A stretch of DNA of 64,000 nucleotides from Psococerastis gibbosa (Eukaryota > Arthropoda > Insecta > Psocodea > Psocidae). The position numbers and the translations under genes are program-made. The stretch is from positions 20,274,001 to 20,338,000 of the forward strand of contig OZ020484.1 of assembly GCA_963971405.1 (NCBI GenBank). Reading direction: 5' to 3'. The notes under the pieces are model-generated. The model saw only the letters and a program-made list of their open reading frames with translations, was not told the DNA's origin and searched no databases. Numbering within the stretch: position 1 is the stretch's first letter; the number at the start of each line of letters is the position of its first letter. This document shows, piece after piece, positions 23,292 through 35,185 of this stretch.

Positions 23292-24000
23292 ATGCTTGCT
23301 TTGTACATCTTTTTCTTAATTTTAACATAGTTAATATTTATAGGTATATTAATTTACTTATATGCAGCATTATCACATGACAATGCAGAGCATTCCTGAA
23401 GAGTGCCGATCGAATAGTCTGTTGTATGGTGAATTTTAATGGAATGCTGGCCCAAAAAAGAGGGAACGAAACGTGTGGGAATGCGACGGCTGTAAAATAT
23501 TTGGTACTAGGTTGATTTTTAATTATGCCGATGGTCTTTTCCATCTAATGAAATTACACCCGCCATCTTGACGGGAAAAAGCCGATTCCCCCTTTATTCC
23601 ATCCGATTCCCCCTCTCCTTTTCACCATTCAAAACTTTTTTGATTTTTCTTGCGAAAATTCGTTGAGAAATTGCTTTATGTGATTCTCTAAAGTTTTTAT
23701 AGCACGCTACATTACGGGGCAAAAGCATTTAGTTTTAATTTGTGTGTGTGCTACAGCTGAGACTGTGAGGACAATAGCCACGGAGCCTCTATTAGTTTGC
23801 TTTTATGACCTGCATTGTCCTCCTTCCTGCTCAGGTGGAGAAGTTATTAAAACAGCCATTGATATAGTGAAATATTTTTTACCCTTGGAGTTAGAGGTTC
23901 CCAGTAAATTTTCGAACCTTTGAACACTATACCATACTGTTGATTTTAACTGTATACGGTACCTAACTAAAGGCTGGTAGTGTAGTATAACAGTCTTTCT
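23292..24000. other. Unassigned
   Basis: No gene or repeat is recognised. Confidence 0.3.
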
Positions 24001-24374
24001 GCAGCCCTATTGCGGCTATTTAGGATTTACATAACACCGGGGTTTATTTTTTAAAATCGCATTAGTAAGGTGTTAAAATATGCGCGGGAAATTCATGTTA
24101 ATAAGTTTTTGGAATGCAAAAGAATGGTTGCATTGTTTTATAATTTAATGAAATACTAATAAATATTAAAATGTGCAGGTAGAATTTTTAAATATAATAA
24201 CATTTTTAATTAATGTGTATATATCTAAGGGAGAAAAAATTAAAAACTCACTAAAAATATAGTCGAGGATTAATTTATCAATTTGAATTTCCCGCACAAT
24301 TTGCACTCATTTGTTTAAAGCAATTGAATAGACCTCGGTGTTACGTTATTCCCAAATCGCTATAATAGGGCTGC
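24001..24374. repeat. FB-2 foldback element, copy 2
   Basis: It begins GCAGCCCTATTG and ends AATAGGGCTGC. The interior is collinear with copy 1 ('gggagaaaaaatt', 'aatttcccgc.caattttgc', 'taaagcaattg'). The inverted arms are shorter than in copy 1. Confidence 0.7.
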
Positions 24375-24524
24375 TGTACACTCCCCTGTCTTTCCCCCTG
24401 CCCTCGTCATGAACATTCCAATCCGGAGAGACAAGTCTAAACATGGAAATGGAAAATTTGTATTAAACTGCGTTACCTTTAACCCCCGCCCAGTATTTTC
24501 AAAATGATGCGTGTTCCATATTGC

Positions 24525-24597
24525 ATCACGTCTCCGATCGCATGGCGTGTAGAGACTCGCACAAGAACAAGCACGCTACCACCTTGCCATCGAAGTC
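24525..24597 (-). repeat. SINE-A copy 4 (tail truncated)
   Basis: Head half only: 'ccgatcgcatggcgtgtag' to 'gctaccaccttgccatcga'. It ends abruptly at 24525, so the 3' part is missing; this is unusual for a retroposon and suggests a later deletion. Confidence 0.65.
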
Positions 24598-25929
24598 GAT
24601 GGCTTGGATCAGTGGCGTTTGGAAGTCCGTGGAGTGACACTAAGACTCCACGAGTGTCCCACAGGAGTGTTTGAGAAGGTACGATATGCAAGTTGGAAGT
24701 GTGTTTCGCTGTCCACTCGTTTGGGACGGCACTTGAGAGCATGTGGGAGTAAATGCCAAACCCTTGCAAATTGATGGCGTCGATTTGCATCATTTTCCCA
24801 GCTGAGTAACCTTAAGAAAAATCTACAATACCCTCTGATTTCATCGTAAAAATCTCATAGATACTGTGGAGCTTTAATACTACAAAAATTTCCAATCCTC
24901 TTGTAATTTAAGATATTCATTTGACTGCCATTATTCTCCTGTCAACTCTTGTAGTGCGTCATATTTTTCCCATTGAGTAACAATAATAAAAGAGGGATTT
25001 CAAAATACAGAATCTTTTATACGATAATAATTAATATCTCGTTCTGCAGCCGCTAAATTGTGAAAATGAAATTCAATTTCTTCGCAGTACGTTCTCATCT
25101 AAACTATTATTACTAAAAAAACATGATAAAGCGCTTTGTTTTACTGATTTCTTACAATAGTAGTAAATCAGTTGGGTGGACAGTCTGCGTTTTTAGAAAG
25201 CTTGAATTTGGTAGCCTATACATTTTTCATAAAATTTTCGGCTACAAAACAAGTAATTAATTAATTAAGTTGGTAAAAACGACTCGGTGGTCAATTGTTC
25301 TCAATGTATTTTGAAAATTCCGCCCCTTAGCATGTAAATCTTATGAACAATGAGCAGCTATTTCCAATTTTCTGCCGGTAATTTTCTGTCAAATTTTTGT
25401 ATTCAGCAGTTCACCCTATTTAATACGTCTTCATATCTCTTGATAGTATGATGAGTTTTGGCAAGTGTCGTATTGAATAAAATTAAAAAAATACTCTGCA
25501 TAATTCATGCTTATATAGCAGGGAACTTCAGCTCAACTGGTTATCCCGAAAAAGTGTAATTAATCCACTGAGGTTCCAGGCAAAATTATTGTTATTTTCT
25601 TACTACAATACATCCATTGACATAGTAAAACTATAGACTCATCGTAAACATTCGGATTGAAGCCGCTTGACTTCGGCTATTTCCGTAGCATAGGAGCAGA
25701 TTGAGCCGTGGTAACATTTTATTTTTTATTCGATTATTTAAAGATTATTTAGAACGGAAAATCATGTCAGGTAACCAACAATATTTTTATGCAGAACTTT
25801 GAGTAGCCTACTTTTAATTGATATTTTAAACAATATTTTAAGCAAAATTTTCCCTACTTTTAGATAAAAATATTTTTTTTTTTTTAATGCAAAACTTGCA
25901 GTACTTTTAATTTAAATTTTAAACAATAC
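24598..25929. other. Unassigned
   Basis: No gene is supported. The 104-codon minus frame at 24479-24793 mostly crosses the SINE-A fragment and has no domain. Confidence 0.3.
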
Positions 25930-26182
25930 ATGAGTTGCCTATTAGCAAAAGCAATCCTGTCCGCCCAGGCCGATTTTTCAGAAACTGCAAAAAACTGCTG
26001 TGCCGCAACGCCATGAGGTATAACATTACAGTTTATAAAGCTAATTTTAACAGTATTAGAATTGCTTTTGCGTCTCAATATCTGATTCATCGGATAGAGT
26101 ATTGAAAAATAAAAAAAAATGGCGCGAATATCTCAAAACTGAAAAAAATGGAGAGGATTGCTTTTGCTAATAGGCAACTCAT
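25930..26182. repeat. TIR element with perfect 29 bp termini
   Basis: ATGAGTTGCCTATTAGCAAA begins the left terminus (25930-25958), and its exact 29 bp reverse complement closes the element at 26154-26182. The interior of about 195 bp is AT-rich and non-coding. No other copy is seen in the window. Confidence 0.65.
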
Positions 26183-27201
26183 ATATAATAAAAGTAAAAA
26201 ATAAAATAATAATAGTATATGAAACAACAAAGAAAACTATAAAAAAAAAACATTTAATAAAGCTATTAAATTTGAATTTCCGGCCAAAATGCCCCTATAA
26301 GTAGGCGTCTTGCCGCACAGGCGAAATACAACATGGTGACTCCATAGTTTTAATAGCTCCATGAATACATCAGCAAGCAAATGTTATTTGTACAAACATT
26401 GTAAGATTAATTTCTGGTAATATACTGTACTATAGTAGTTATACAATCTATACCTTACAGCTACGTGACAGTGAGCGGTGCGCCAATGTTAGTGTTTCTA
26501 CAAGTTTTAATTAATCAGGGTAACGTGCACTATCTGAACAAACAGCTGAGCAGAATTATCTGATATAATAGGTTTATTCCCCCAGTGGTAACCGAAATTA
26601 GTTACACCCGTGACGACACGTCTTCTTGCTATGAGATAGAAACCTCTGTTTGTTGCTTATGGTGAGCCTCATGACCGTGGCTATCTAATTAACAGTATAA
26701 TGAATTCGAAATGCTGTGGGGAAACTCTCTGTTTAACCTCCTCGCTTTTCTCTTTTGTTCCTGATGAAATGTGGTCGGCTTGAGTAATATGACTGGCTGA
26801 ATGACTAATGTTGAAATGCTGCATGTAAAAATGTAGTTTTTATTACGTATTGGGACTCGTTTTGGCTTTGTGTAGCTGTTGCATCATTTGCATCTGGTGA
26901 TGGCGAACGCATTTCGAAAATATCTAAAAACATCTCAACGAGTTAACCCCGACAAACGAAGACTAAACAACTTACTTACTGACTTACTTACGGAATCTTC
27001 GATTAAGTCTTTTTTTCAAATTAAGCTGCACACGGGGTGAGCCCTGCAGCATATTATATTTATTGTAACTTAACTTTTAATGGAAATATACATTTATTGT
27101 ATTATTATTATTTTATTATGATTGTTTTACTTTAACTCATGTTTGGGAGATACTGTAAGGGTCTCATAAGTAATCAGTTCTCCCAATTTTAAAAAGCTCC
27201 A
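26183..27201. other. Unassigned
   Basis: No gene or repeat is recognised. Confidence 0.3.
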
Positions 27202-27372
27202 GCAGCCTGATCGAGGCGAATATAATACCGGGGTTAAATAAATACCCTAGGATTATAATTGTAAACAAACAAATTCTGAATAGCACTTTCCATTTCAAAA
27301 TTATCTTGTTTACATTTTTACTACCAGGGGATTAAATAAATACCGGTATTATAATCGCCTCGATCAGGCTGC
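27202..27372. repeat. FB-2 subtype b, copy 4
   Basis: Termini GCAGCCTGATCGAGGCGA and TCGCCTCGATCAGGCTGC. Each arm continues with an inverted 'taccgg..ttaaataaatacc'. About 171 bp long; almost identical to 45242-45410. Confidence 0.8.
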
Positions 27373-29319
27373 AGATCAATGAGAAACAAAAAATTTCCAT
27401 ACTGGTCAAAGTCGTTAAAACTATTGTGAAATAGAGGATTGGTGGTCCGATCCAGTAAATGTATTAAATCCATGTAGGTCTATGTAATTTCTCAAAAGTG
27501 ACGTTATGTTATTTTGTAGCCCTCTCGATTCTTGGCCTTTAATGATCGTATGATCAGCAAAACCCAAATATTGACCTTTAATACACTATAACAGCTCGAA
27601 TTACTTCCTTCCTTCATTTAAATTTGACCCCTCTGCCCAACCTGTCCTTTCGGGAGCATTCCTCGCCTGTGGGCTAAAGAGAATCAGTTTTTGAGTATCA
27701 GTAAGATTCCTCCGGTTTGGTTAGTTGTTTCACCTCTTTTTTGAGTAACCTATGTTGTGATAAAAATAACATAATTCAAAGCACTCTACGTAAATTGGAT
27801 ACGATAATATGCATATCCAATTGCTCCCAAGGAGAGTTTATTTATTAGTAAATTTGAATCAGAGAAAAAAATGACAAATCCTCACTTCCTATTCCAGCTT
27901 TTGGCTCAACACTTATCTGAAGATTGAGAATGAAAACCGACTGTAATTTTATACTTAATCGAATCACCTTACAGTGAAAAAATTACTCTTTGTATCAGGT
28001 AATTTCTATGATTAGGCATTTACTATTGTAACCTTTAGCGTTTTCTTTACGGTGTTGCGTTATGAAGTAGCCTAAGGCTTGGGCATTATTGTGGTAAGCC
28101 ATGTTCTGGGGATTTAGAGCAGTGTTGGATTACGGATCATGGTACTTTCCCCCGAATTTCTCTTCCGCAAGATCTTACTCCCGAATACACCTGTGTCACT
28201 TTCTAAGTCGGCTTTAAGTCTTGAAACCTTCAAGCTAGCAATCGGCTAACTTTATCAGCGTTGCTGCTCATTAATGGGCCACAATAAATACTAGTAATTT
28301 GAAATTTTCATTAGACAAGGGATAAATTTAGTAAACCTCCCTTGTTGCATGTTTATTTGGTTAATTTCTAAAAACAATCTCATTTTCAGCGAAGAACCTA
28401 ATTAAATAGGACTCGAATTTGAATTTTGTTTTGCAATTTCCAGGTCTGACTAAAATATTGAGTTGTTGGTTGCCATTAACCTTCTAGATACTTGCGATCA
28501 TAATTATATAAGAATTCAGCTTCGAGAACCTATTTACCTTTCTTTCTGTATGAGCATACTTACTGATAGTGGTATCGGTAGAGCCCACAATGGTTTGCGA
28601 GGCTGGAGGAAGGTTAAAAATAAAGGTGGAGTTTTACGCTTATAACAGCAATAACTTTTTTTTTTGGGGGGGGGGGGTTGTTAATGTTTGTTGCCTATTA
28701 TATGGACTCAAGGATTCTGTGCATGATTAAAACAAGTTTGTTAGTTCCTTAGTGAAATTTCCTCACATTTCCTGCGCAAGTACTTTCTAACTAATGCACG
28801 TACAATACAACTCATCCCACTTTCCAAGTTTTCCGATTGTTTACGAGACAACTCTAACTCAATTTTATTTCTCTTTTGAGTCTTTTAAAGAAGACTGGGA
28901 TGCCTTGGTGATTGCCAAATTCAAGTTGGAAACCTAACAACTGATTTAACATTCTGTCGTGTTCCAATTTGTCTTGCTCCCAACGCACAGGTTATTACAA
29001 TGCTCCTCAACAATGAACAAAAGTTTGCTTGTCTTGATGTTGAACAAAGGGCCCAGTTTCCTTGTAATCTCGGAATTGATGGGTTTGCTATGTGCTTTAT
29101 AAAGTACCTAAAGTTAAAATGGAACTCGCACTAGGTGTTGTTTTGCTCAAAAGTTAATTTCTTGTGATTCTGCAGTTGGCTAAGTACAGTATTATAATTA
29201 CAGCACATGGCTGCTATAATTTTGAGTAGGCACTATATGTACAGTAATATGTGAATGATTTGGAAGTTAGTCAGATTTTCAATCAGTTTTGGCTCAATCC
29301 CTTCTTCTCTTAAACTCAT
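27373..29319. other. Unassigned
   Basis: No gene is supported. A run of G lies at about 28667-28677. A stretch around 28860-29130 has few stops in places but no recognised domain. Confidence 0.3.
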
Positions 29320-29490
29320 TCGATGGCCAGGTGGTAGCGTGCTTGTACTTGTGCGAGTCTCTACACGCCATGCGATCGGAGACGTGTCGTAACTCGACAC
29401 AAGTGAGGCGACTGAAGAGGTCAATTGGATACATTCATTGAATTGTTTGTTATGCTATTAACCTTTATTTTAAAACAAAAACAAACAAAC
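29320..29490 (+). repeat. SINE-A copy 5
   Basis: Full-length: CGATGGCCAGGTGGTAGCG head, 'gagtctctacacgccatgcg', 'gtgtcgtaactcgacac', then 'aggcgactgaagaggtcaat', and a tail with 'tgtttgttatgctatta' plus an A-rich end with AAAC repeats. Confidence 0.8.
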
Positions 29491-30297
29491 AAAAAAAAAC
29501 TTACTTTTTACATTTACTTATCATATTTGAATTGTTTAGTACAAAGTATGTACACTTTTTCGCTGCCACAATTTTCTTCTTTTGGAATTATTTTTGCAGC
29601 GAAAATGTGATTTCAAGCTGTGAAAAACATAGCGGGTGATTTTTATCTTTAATTTCCTGTTGTGCCCGCATCGAAGGCGTTGGAAGTTTTGACCCATTGT
29701 ATTGTGGACATGTATTGAAAATATTTTGTTGGCACAATAGAACTTAATTTACTTCAAAATCCGTTTTTTTACAACTACAAACCTTGTCACACATCTTGAT
29801 AGAAAAAGGTTGTTACCTTAAAACCAATTCACACAAAAATACCCTCATCTGGCAAACTGTTTGAGACGGTCCCTGGGCAAGCTTGTAGTCCAGTGCGCTC
29901 CTGATAGCAGTTTTCTAATCAGCCCATAAAAACACTCATCACAACCCCCGCCTATGGCGCAAATATCCCCAAAGATCCCGCACCTTAATGTACAGTATAT
30001 AAAAATTAAAATATAGTCCAACTCATTTTGTTTTCAAAAATAGTTTTGTCAACCAGCAAATGACCACCACAGTCCACTAAAACAACTTAAACGAATTCAA
30101 ATCTACCTAGCATACGCTAACGACGCTGCGGATACTATATACTTGGGGGCTTTGGCCTCAATAGCCTTTCAGAATATTTGAAGAAAGAGGAATCTTATTC
30201 CTCAGTCCTTTTACTTTTTACTTCCTTACGGAGGAAGAGTTTAAATTTGCCCTCCTCCTAATTTTCTTTTATTTGCCTATTTTCATGTCCCACACTG
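29491..30297. other. Upstream region of the NDUFAF3-like gene
   Basis: No exon, repeat or core promoter motif can be called with confidence. It presumably holds the promoter or a leader intron of the downstream gene. Confidence 0.3.
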
Positions 30298-30316
30298 TTT
30301 TTTTTTTCTTTGCCAG
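30298..30316 (+). promoter_or_regulatory. Putative 3' splice site in the leader
   Basis: A long T-rich tract ending in TTTGCCAG is immediately followed by 22 bases and then the proposed ATG of the NDUFAF3-like gene. This fits a spliced 5' leader. The in-frame ATG at 30273 lies before this tract and would encode a run of F residues, which argues that it is intronic. Confidence 0.5.
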
Positions 30317-30338
30317 ACTTGATCAAGATTCGCCTTCC

Positions 30339-30917
30339 ATGGGGATAATGTCTCTTCGTCTGGTGAGTTCCTTTTTTGGACATCTCCGGCCCGAACCTTG
30401 CCGAATTGGGAAGCTATTTTCAAGAGCTGCCAGCACTTACGAAGGAGATGGAAAAACTAACGCAAAAGTTCTGAACCAGGACACCAGCTACTTGATGGTG
30501 AATGCTCTCAGTGTCACCGGGTTTCTACTAAACACGGGGATTCGACTTATGGGTCCTTCAGTACTTTTTCCAAGAACGTTTCTCAGTTGGAACATTTCTG
30601 GCGTCTCTGACATTAGTGAAAAATCCCTTTCGCTTTTCACTGTGCTCGACCCCAAAGTGGATATCATTGTCCTTGGTTATGGAGATTCCACGGCACTGTC
30701 AAAAGAGGTACAACAACGTTTGACGGATTTTTCTAGAAAATATAAGATAGGGTTTGAAATTTTACCCACTGAAAAAGCTGTGGCTACTTTTAATTTCTTA
30801 AATATTGAGAGTAGGTATGTTGTGGGACTGTTCATACCGCCCTCCAAAGTCAACGTTCATGACGATCTAGATTTCGCGGCAGCTAACACTCGACAGATGC
30901 TTTTAGATCTTGACTAG
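30339..30917 (+). CDS. NDUFAF3: Complex I assembly factor NDUFAF3-like protein
   Basis: The 192-residue frame matches the NDUFAF3 (DUF498/Mth938-like) family throughout. NDUFAF3 works with NDUFAF4 in early assembly of mitochondrial NADH:ubiquinone oxidoreductase. Residues 1-32 form a basic, hydroxylated, acid-poor leader (RLVSS, GKLFSRAAS), a likely mitochondrial targeting peptide. The core follows: GFLLNTGIRLMGPSVLFP (61-78), then LSWNI, DISEKSLSLF (91-100), the strand DIIVLGYGD (108-116), ATFNFLNIESR (149-159) and GLFIPP (163-168). The human protein has 184 residues, so this is full length. I chose the ATG at 30339 because the upstream one lies before a splice-acceptor-like tract; ATG at 30348 is a possible alternative. 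There are no introns, stops or frameshifts in the coding part. Neighbours are repeats only. Confidence 0.92.
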   Translation: MGIMSLRLVSSFFGHLRPEPCRIGKLFSRAASTYEGDGKTNAKVLNQDTSYLMVNALSVTGFLLNTGIRLMGPSVLFPRTFLSWNISGVSDISEKSLSLFTVLDPKVDIIVLGYGDSTALSKEVQQRLTDFSRKYKIGFEILPTEKAVATFNFLNIESRYVVGLFIPPSKVNVHDDLDFAAANTRQMLLDLD

Positions 30918-31153
30918 TTAACTCGCATTTCATATATTTCTTCTGCTGGTTGAATCAGCGCATTATTGTTGGTTATACCTTCGAAATTAGCCTAAGCATC
31001 TGCGTTAAATTCTGCTAAATTACGACAATTTTACCTGTGGACAAAGTTCAAGTCTCTAGATATAAGGCCTAGAACTCTTAGTAAGTCAGTAAACATCAAT
31101 AGCCCTATTGTGGCCTTCAAATTAATAGACCCTGGTGCATTTCCAGCTCTGTC

Positions 31154-31159
31154 AATAAA
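31154..31159 (+). terminator. Candidate polyadenylation signal
   Basis: AATAAA lies 237 bases after the stop codon of the NDUFAF3-like gene. It is the first canonical hexamer that I see on that strand. Confidence 0.45.
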
Positions 31160-32806
31160 TCTGACTACTACAGGAGGTACGCCATTGTTACGAGGACTGT
31201 AATGCATGTGACGTTTTGCACACTTAGTGCCACTGTTCTATTAGTTCTTTGAATAACTTGTGAGAATTAACTATTTGTGAAGTTCTATTATATCCTTCTT
31301 CTAAAGAGATTGTTCTCATTGTTATTGAAATGCCTACTAACTTATTTCGGAAATTTTGTCTTAAACATGGTATAGAGCGCAATCTAGCTTCAAGAGTAGA
31401 GACAGCCGGCAGTCCGGCAGCGAAACAGGACTCTGTTTAGAAATAACTGTAGATGGTATTTGCAGCGCTGATGGCATTGAGCAACATAATCTTCTACCGT
31501 TCTGCGAGGTGTAAGGCCTGGTTTACAGAAAACATAACTTTATCCATTTCCTTTTCCCTAACCGTTGTCGTTAGAAAGTTAAAACCTGGAAATTTTCTAA
31601 ACGCTAAGGATAAGGTGTACGCGGATCGTTGTTTTAGTTAATGCTTCCATATGCTAAATATATTATTAGATTTTACGGTTACGGATAAGGTTATGTTATA
31701 GCAGGCCTAAGACCCTTATGGGTCAATTGGCTCAATTCATTGTGGTGATCCCAACGCGCCTTTTTGGCTTTGTGGTACCGGTTCAGTAAAATTTGTAATG
31801 TTTTTTTGATAAATACACACATTATTATTATTATTATTATTATTAAAAACGTGCAAAAGCACAGGAACTGTATTTCATTTTTTTACTTTATTAATTTGAA
31901 TTGAAGCCTACTTTCCAATTTTCAGTATTGCTACATCTACCTAACCTCGTCGTATGACTTTGAACTGAATTTGGATTTTTTTTTAAGGAGAACGTGCCAA
32001 CGGTGTTAGACATTTCAAGTCAATTATTTGGTTTACTAGCCAATGACACAGAAAATACCAGCTCAGAAACTTATGGTGAGACTAGGTACAGTATACCAAT
32101 GTTAAAATTCTTCCGTGAACTGGTAGTAAAACCAATTCGTTCTTCCCCCCGATGCCCCCTCCACTCCATATAACCCTACTGTTCTGGATTTTTATATTAT
32201 ACGGCAGTAAATTTCGAGTCAAAATTCTTTTGGGAATCGAGTGGCTTAAGATCTTTTCTTAATAACCCTTCCTCCATACTGTTCATAAATTATGCTTATT
32301 CGTACATTGTTATCATTGTAATATAGTATTCTAGCTCTAAAATTATAGTAATGTTCTATAGTATTGTAACGTGCCGAATTCTTACTCAATAAATAATGCG
32401 AGGAACGATATAAATACTACCTAATAATCAATAAATAATTACAGCCTCAATATCTTAAATAACGACAGGTCTCGAATGTTCTAGCTTTAATGAACAATCA
32501 ATAAAACTTACCCTTACGGACTGGCAGCGTCTCTACTCGTACTGTAACTAATTGCAACTCTTTTATTCGCTGCTTAGTATCGTCTGTTTTATACTAGTAA
32601 TTGGCCGTCGTATGGCCTTACGTAACCTTACTTTCTGTAATGTACTAATTTCGGAGAATAGATTTCATATAGTACAATATTATAACTCTAAAAATTATAA
32701 ATATTATAAGTACTTTCGTAGTTTTTAAGTAATTCGTACTAATTATGTCGAGCTAACGCCTGTTAGGTTAGGTTAGTTTAGGTCAATGGTATGAGTATGC
32801 ATGGCA
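31160..32806. other. Unassigned, with (ATT)n microsatellite
   Basis: An (ATT)n run lies at about 31822-31855. No gene is recognised. A short TTAGGTTAGG at about 32764 is only two units long. Confidence 0.35.
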
Positions 32807-32819
32807 ATCAGTGTGGGTT

Positions 32820-33041
32820 ACAAAGAATCAGTAGAATCCGGGCTGATGGGCCGTGGTCGAAATGAAAGCGAACTTCCAAACGTTTCGTCAACATCTGCGG
32901 CCGACATCTTCAGTTGAACTGCGTAGTCCGCAGATGTTGACGAAACGTTTGGAAGTTCGCTTTCATTTCGACCACGGCCCATCAGCCCGGATTCTACTGG
33001 TTCTTCGTTCGACTTCGGCCGTGAAAAGCCTTTGCTGTTAC
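32820..33041 (-). mobile_element. Penelope-like fragment: perfect hairpin with 13 bp target duplication
   Basis: It is flanked by exact direct repeats ATCAGTGTGGGTT (32807-32819 and 33042-33054). Inside, 32829-32900 and 32928-32999 are perfect 72 bp inverted repeats around a 27 bp loop. On the minus strand CTGAAGATG (32913-32905) and GACGAAACG (32889-32881) give the CUGANGA and GAAA boxes of a hammerhead-ribozyme core, with GUC and GAC able to close stem II. Such motifs are known in Penelope-like retroelements, which also often carry inverted truncated copies and variable target duplications. The tail after the hairpin (33000-33041) is shared with the element at 16969-17086. Strand is given by the ribozyme-like core; the shared tail reads on plus, so orientation is ambiguous. 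Confidence 0.6.
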
Positions 33042-33149
33042 ATCAGTGTGGGTTGACACCGAGGAGTGAACCAGGTTGCCGATGGCAAGAAATTAATTTG
33101 GAAACAATGTTAATGTCCCAAAACCTATGGGACACTACAAGTAAACCTC

Positions 33150-33310
33150 TTCTGCTTTCTTTTTCTGGCTCTACAACCCTTAATGGGCTTTGGCTGGCTC
33201 AACAACACTTCCAGCCATCTCGGTTTTGTACAACGCTCCAACATTTACGGACTCCCAACTTGCGGAGGTTGGTTTCTCATACGTCCTTTCAGCGGTTTCG
33301 TAGAGGAAGT
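33150..33310 (-). pseudogene. LINE C-terminal fragment
   Basis: On the minus strand TNLRKLGVRKCWSVVQNRDG is followed by WKCC and a stop. It aligns with the 23.1 kb fragment (DLRELGVR, then WSVVQNRDDW). The 3' UTR continues as 'gggttgtagagccagaaaa'. Stops and frame breaks are present upstream. The plus-strand frames here are shadows. Confidence 0.6.
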
Positions 33311-34334
33311 AGGCCTAAGAAATAGCAATCTAGGCTTAGCAGCATGCTTGCACTGCAACAGACAACTCCATCATTTTAAGTCTTTTGAAGAAGATTACCC
33401 TCGCCCCCTCTCATTTGGCCGGCACGTACTGTATAAGTTTTAAATTGCTGATGGAAGTGTATGAGGTTGAACTCATAGAGCATTGGACTGAAGGCGTCAA
33501 TTTGAAGTTGAAAAAAATATTTGTTATTCTATCGAACGATACCTCGAGGCTTAATGAACGGCTCTGGGCTAGGGACTGTAAGTTCAAAGGGAAATATCAA
33601 TAATTTATTATCAGATTATTGAATTTAAAAAATAGCAAGTCAATGTCATTGATCATGGATCAACATTCAACAATAAATCAAAATCTTCAAATGAAAATAA
33701 TAAATAACCGGTGGAAATATAAATCAAACGAAGGCTAATCCCTCTGAATGAGGATTTGGGTAAAGCGCTATAGCGGGGCAGCCATTTGGAAATTATAAAG
33801 GAAATCCCCAGCTTGTACCTTTTTTATGGATCATGCATTATCACATTCTTTGACCTTTCGGTGGGATAATATCCTTGTGTATCCCGAGAGGAATGTGTTA
33901 TTATAGTCATTGATGTCACCTCACATTTGCTTTTTAATTAGTCTCTTAACTTGGTTAGTTATACGGCATTTTCAGAATTTCATGGGAATAAAATGAACCC
34001 CCTAAGGTAAATTGGGTACAGTATGAATTTTTCTAGGTAACAATGACAATTTTCCCTTGAACATTATTTGACATTCTTTCTTGGTATCAAAATGAGAAAT
34101 TTTGATGAGTATAGTTGAATAGCTTGGCGCAACTGGAGAACAGGAGAGGCATGGGCTAATGTTTCCTTGTGACGTTGACGAAAGAATTATCGAAAATGTC
34201 ACCACTATAAACTGTGAACTGTTGACCGTGCGTAAGTAACGAGTTGGTGCTACAGAAATCGTAACCAAATGACGTCATGATATCCATTTTAACAAGGTGG
34301 CCACTAACTAATTAACGTATTGTGCGCTTACTTT
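33311..34334. other. Unassigned
   Basis: No gene or repeat is recognised. Confidence 0.3.
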
Positions 34335-35185
34335 TTGCTTTCCAATTTATAAGTAGTATAAGGAAAGCTTTGTGATGGTCAAAATTTTCGATTCCGGGAT
34401 TTCACCGGATTTACACGTTTTGAGGTCCCAGGAACCCAAAAAAGTGGTTTTTACGAAATGTCTGTCTGTCGCTCTGTCTGTTCATCGATTTCCGGGCAAA
34501 CTACTCGGCCGATTTTGATGAAATTTGGCATGTAGGTTCACAAAAATCATACTTCGGGACATTTTATTTTTATTTTGGGCTAACTCAATTTGGAGGGGTT
34601 TTATTCTCAAAAAAACTCCAAGAAAACGTCTAAAAAAATATATAAAAAAAAACGGCTCCAACTATTTCTTTTAAATTCACATACATTGTAGCCGTTATTA
34701 ATGTTAATAAAATGCGAGGGGTTGCTTGCCCCTTGATATTTTGCATCTGGGGGTAAAAAAATAAAAATAACTAAATTTGAATGAAAAATGACTAAAAAAT
34801 AATTGTTCTGCGAAACCTTTCTATCGATGATTTCTACCTTCAGGCATGTTTTAGGTGCTAAATTGAGTAACGAAACCGGACAAGTTGCTTTCCCAAAAAA
34901 CCATTTCGTATTGTGCAAAAAAATGTTTTTTGAGAAAATGATAAAAAATTCACGTCAAATGCATTGCGTACCCTGCCATTATTACTGTGTGGTTAAATGT
35001 GTTGGTCTGGCCTATCTAGAATTTATCTCACCTCTATAGGCGTCAGGTGTACAACCCCCCCCCCCTCCCCCCGAGATATCGGAAATTTAACCATAGGAAA
35101 ATTATTTACCATGATATTACTCATTTTCTCTATCTACTAATTGATGAATTGGAAAGCATGTTCGAGTAAACTTGGACCGGTTCTT
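34335..35185 (+). repeat. R850 repeat, long copy 1
   Basis: An approximately 850 bp unit. It starts TGCTTTCCAATTTATAAG and ends near AATTGGAAAGCATG plus 'ttcgagtaaac.tggaccggtt', so the outer motif GCTTTCCAA is inverted at the two ends. The interior has a CTGT-rich stretch, then 'ccgattttgatgaaatttgg', then A-rich and G-rich stretches. No reverse transcriptase or transposase is encoded; the 103-codon minus frame is not recognisable. Class unknown. Confidence 0.75.

Noticed and set aside
32764-32776. TTAGGTTAGG, the arthropod telomere unit
   Set aside because: Only two units, not enough to suggest an interstitial telomere tract.
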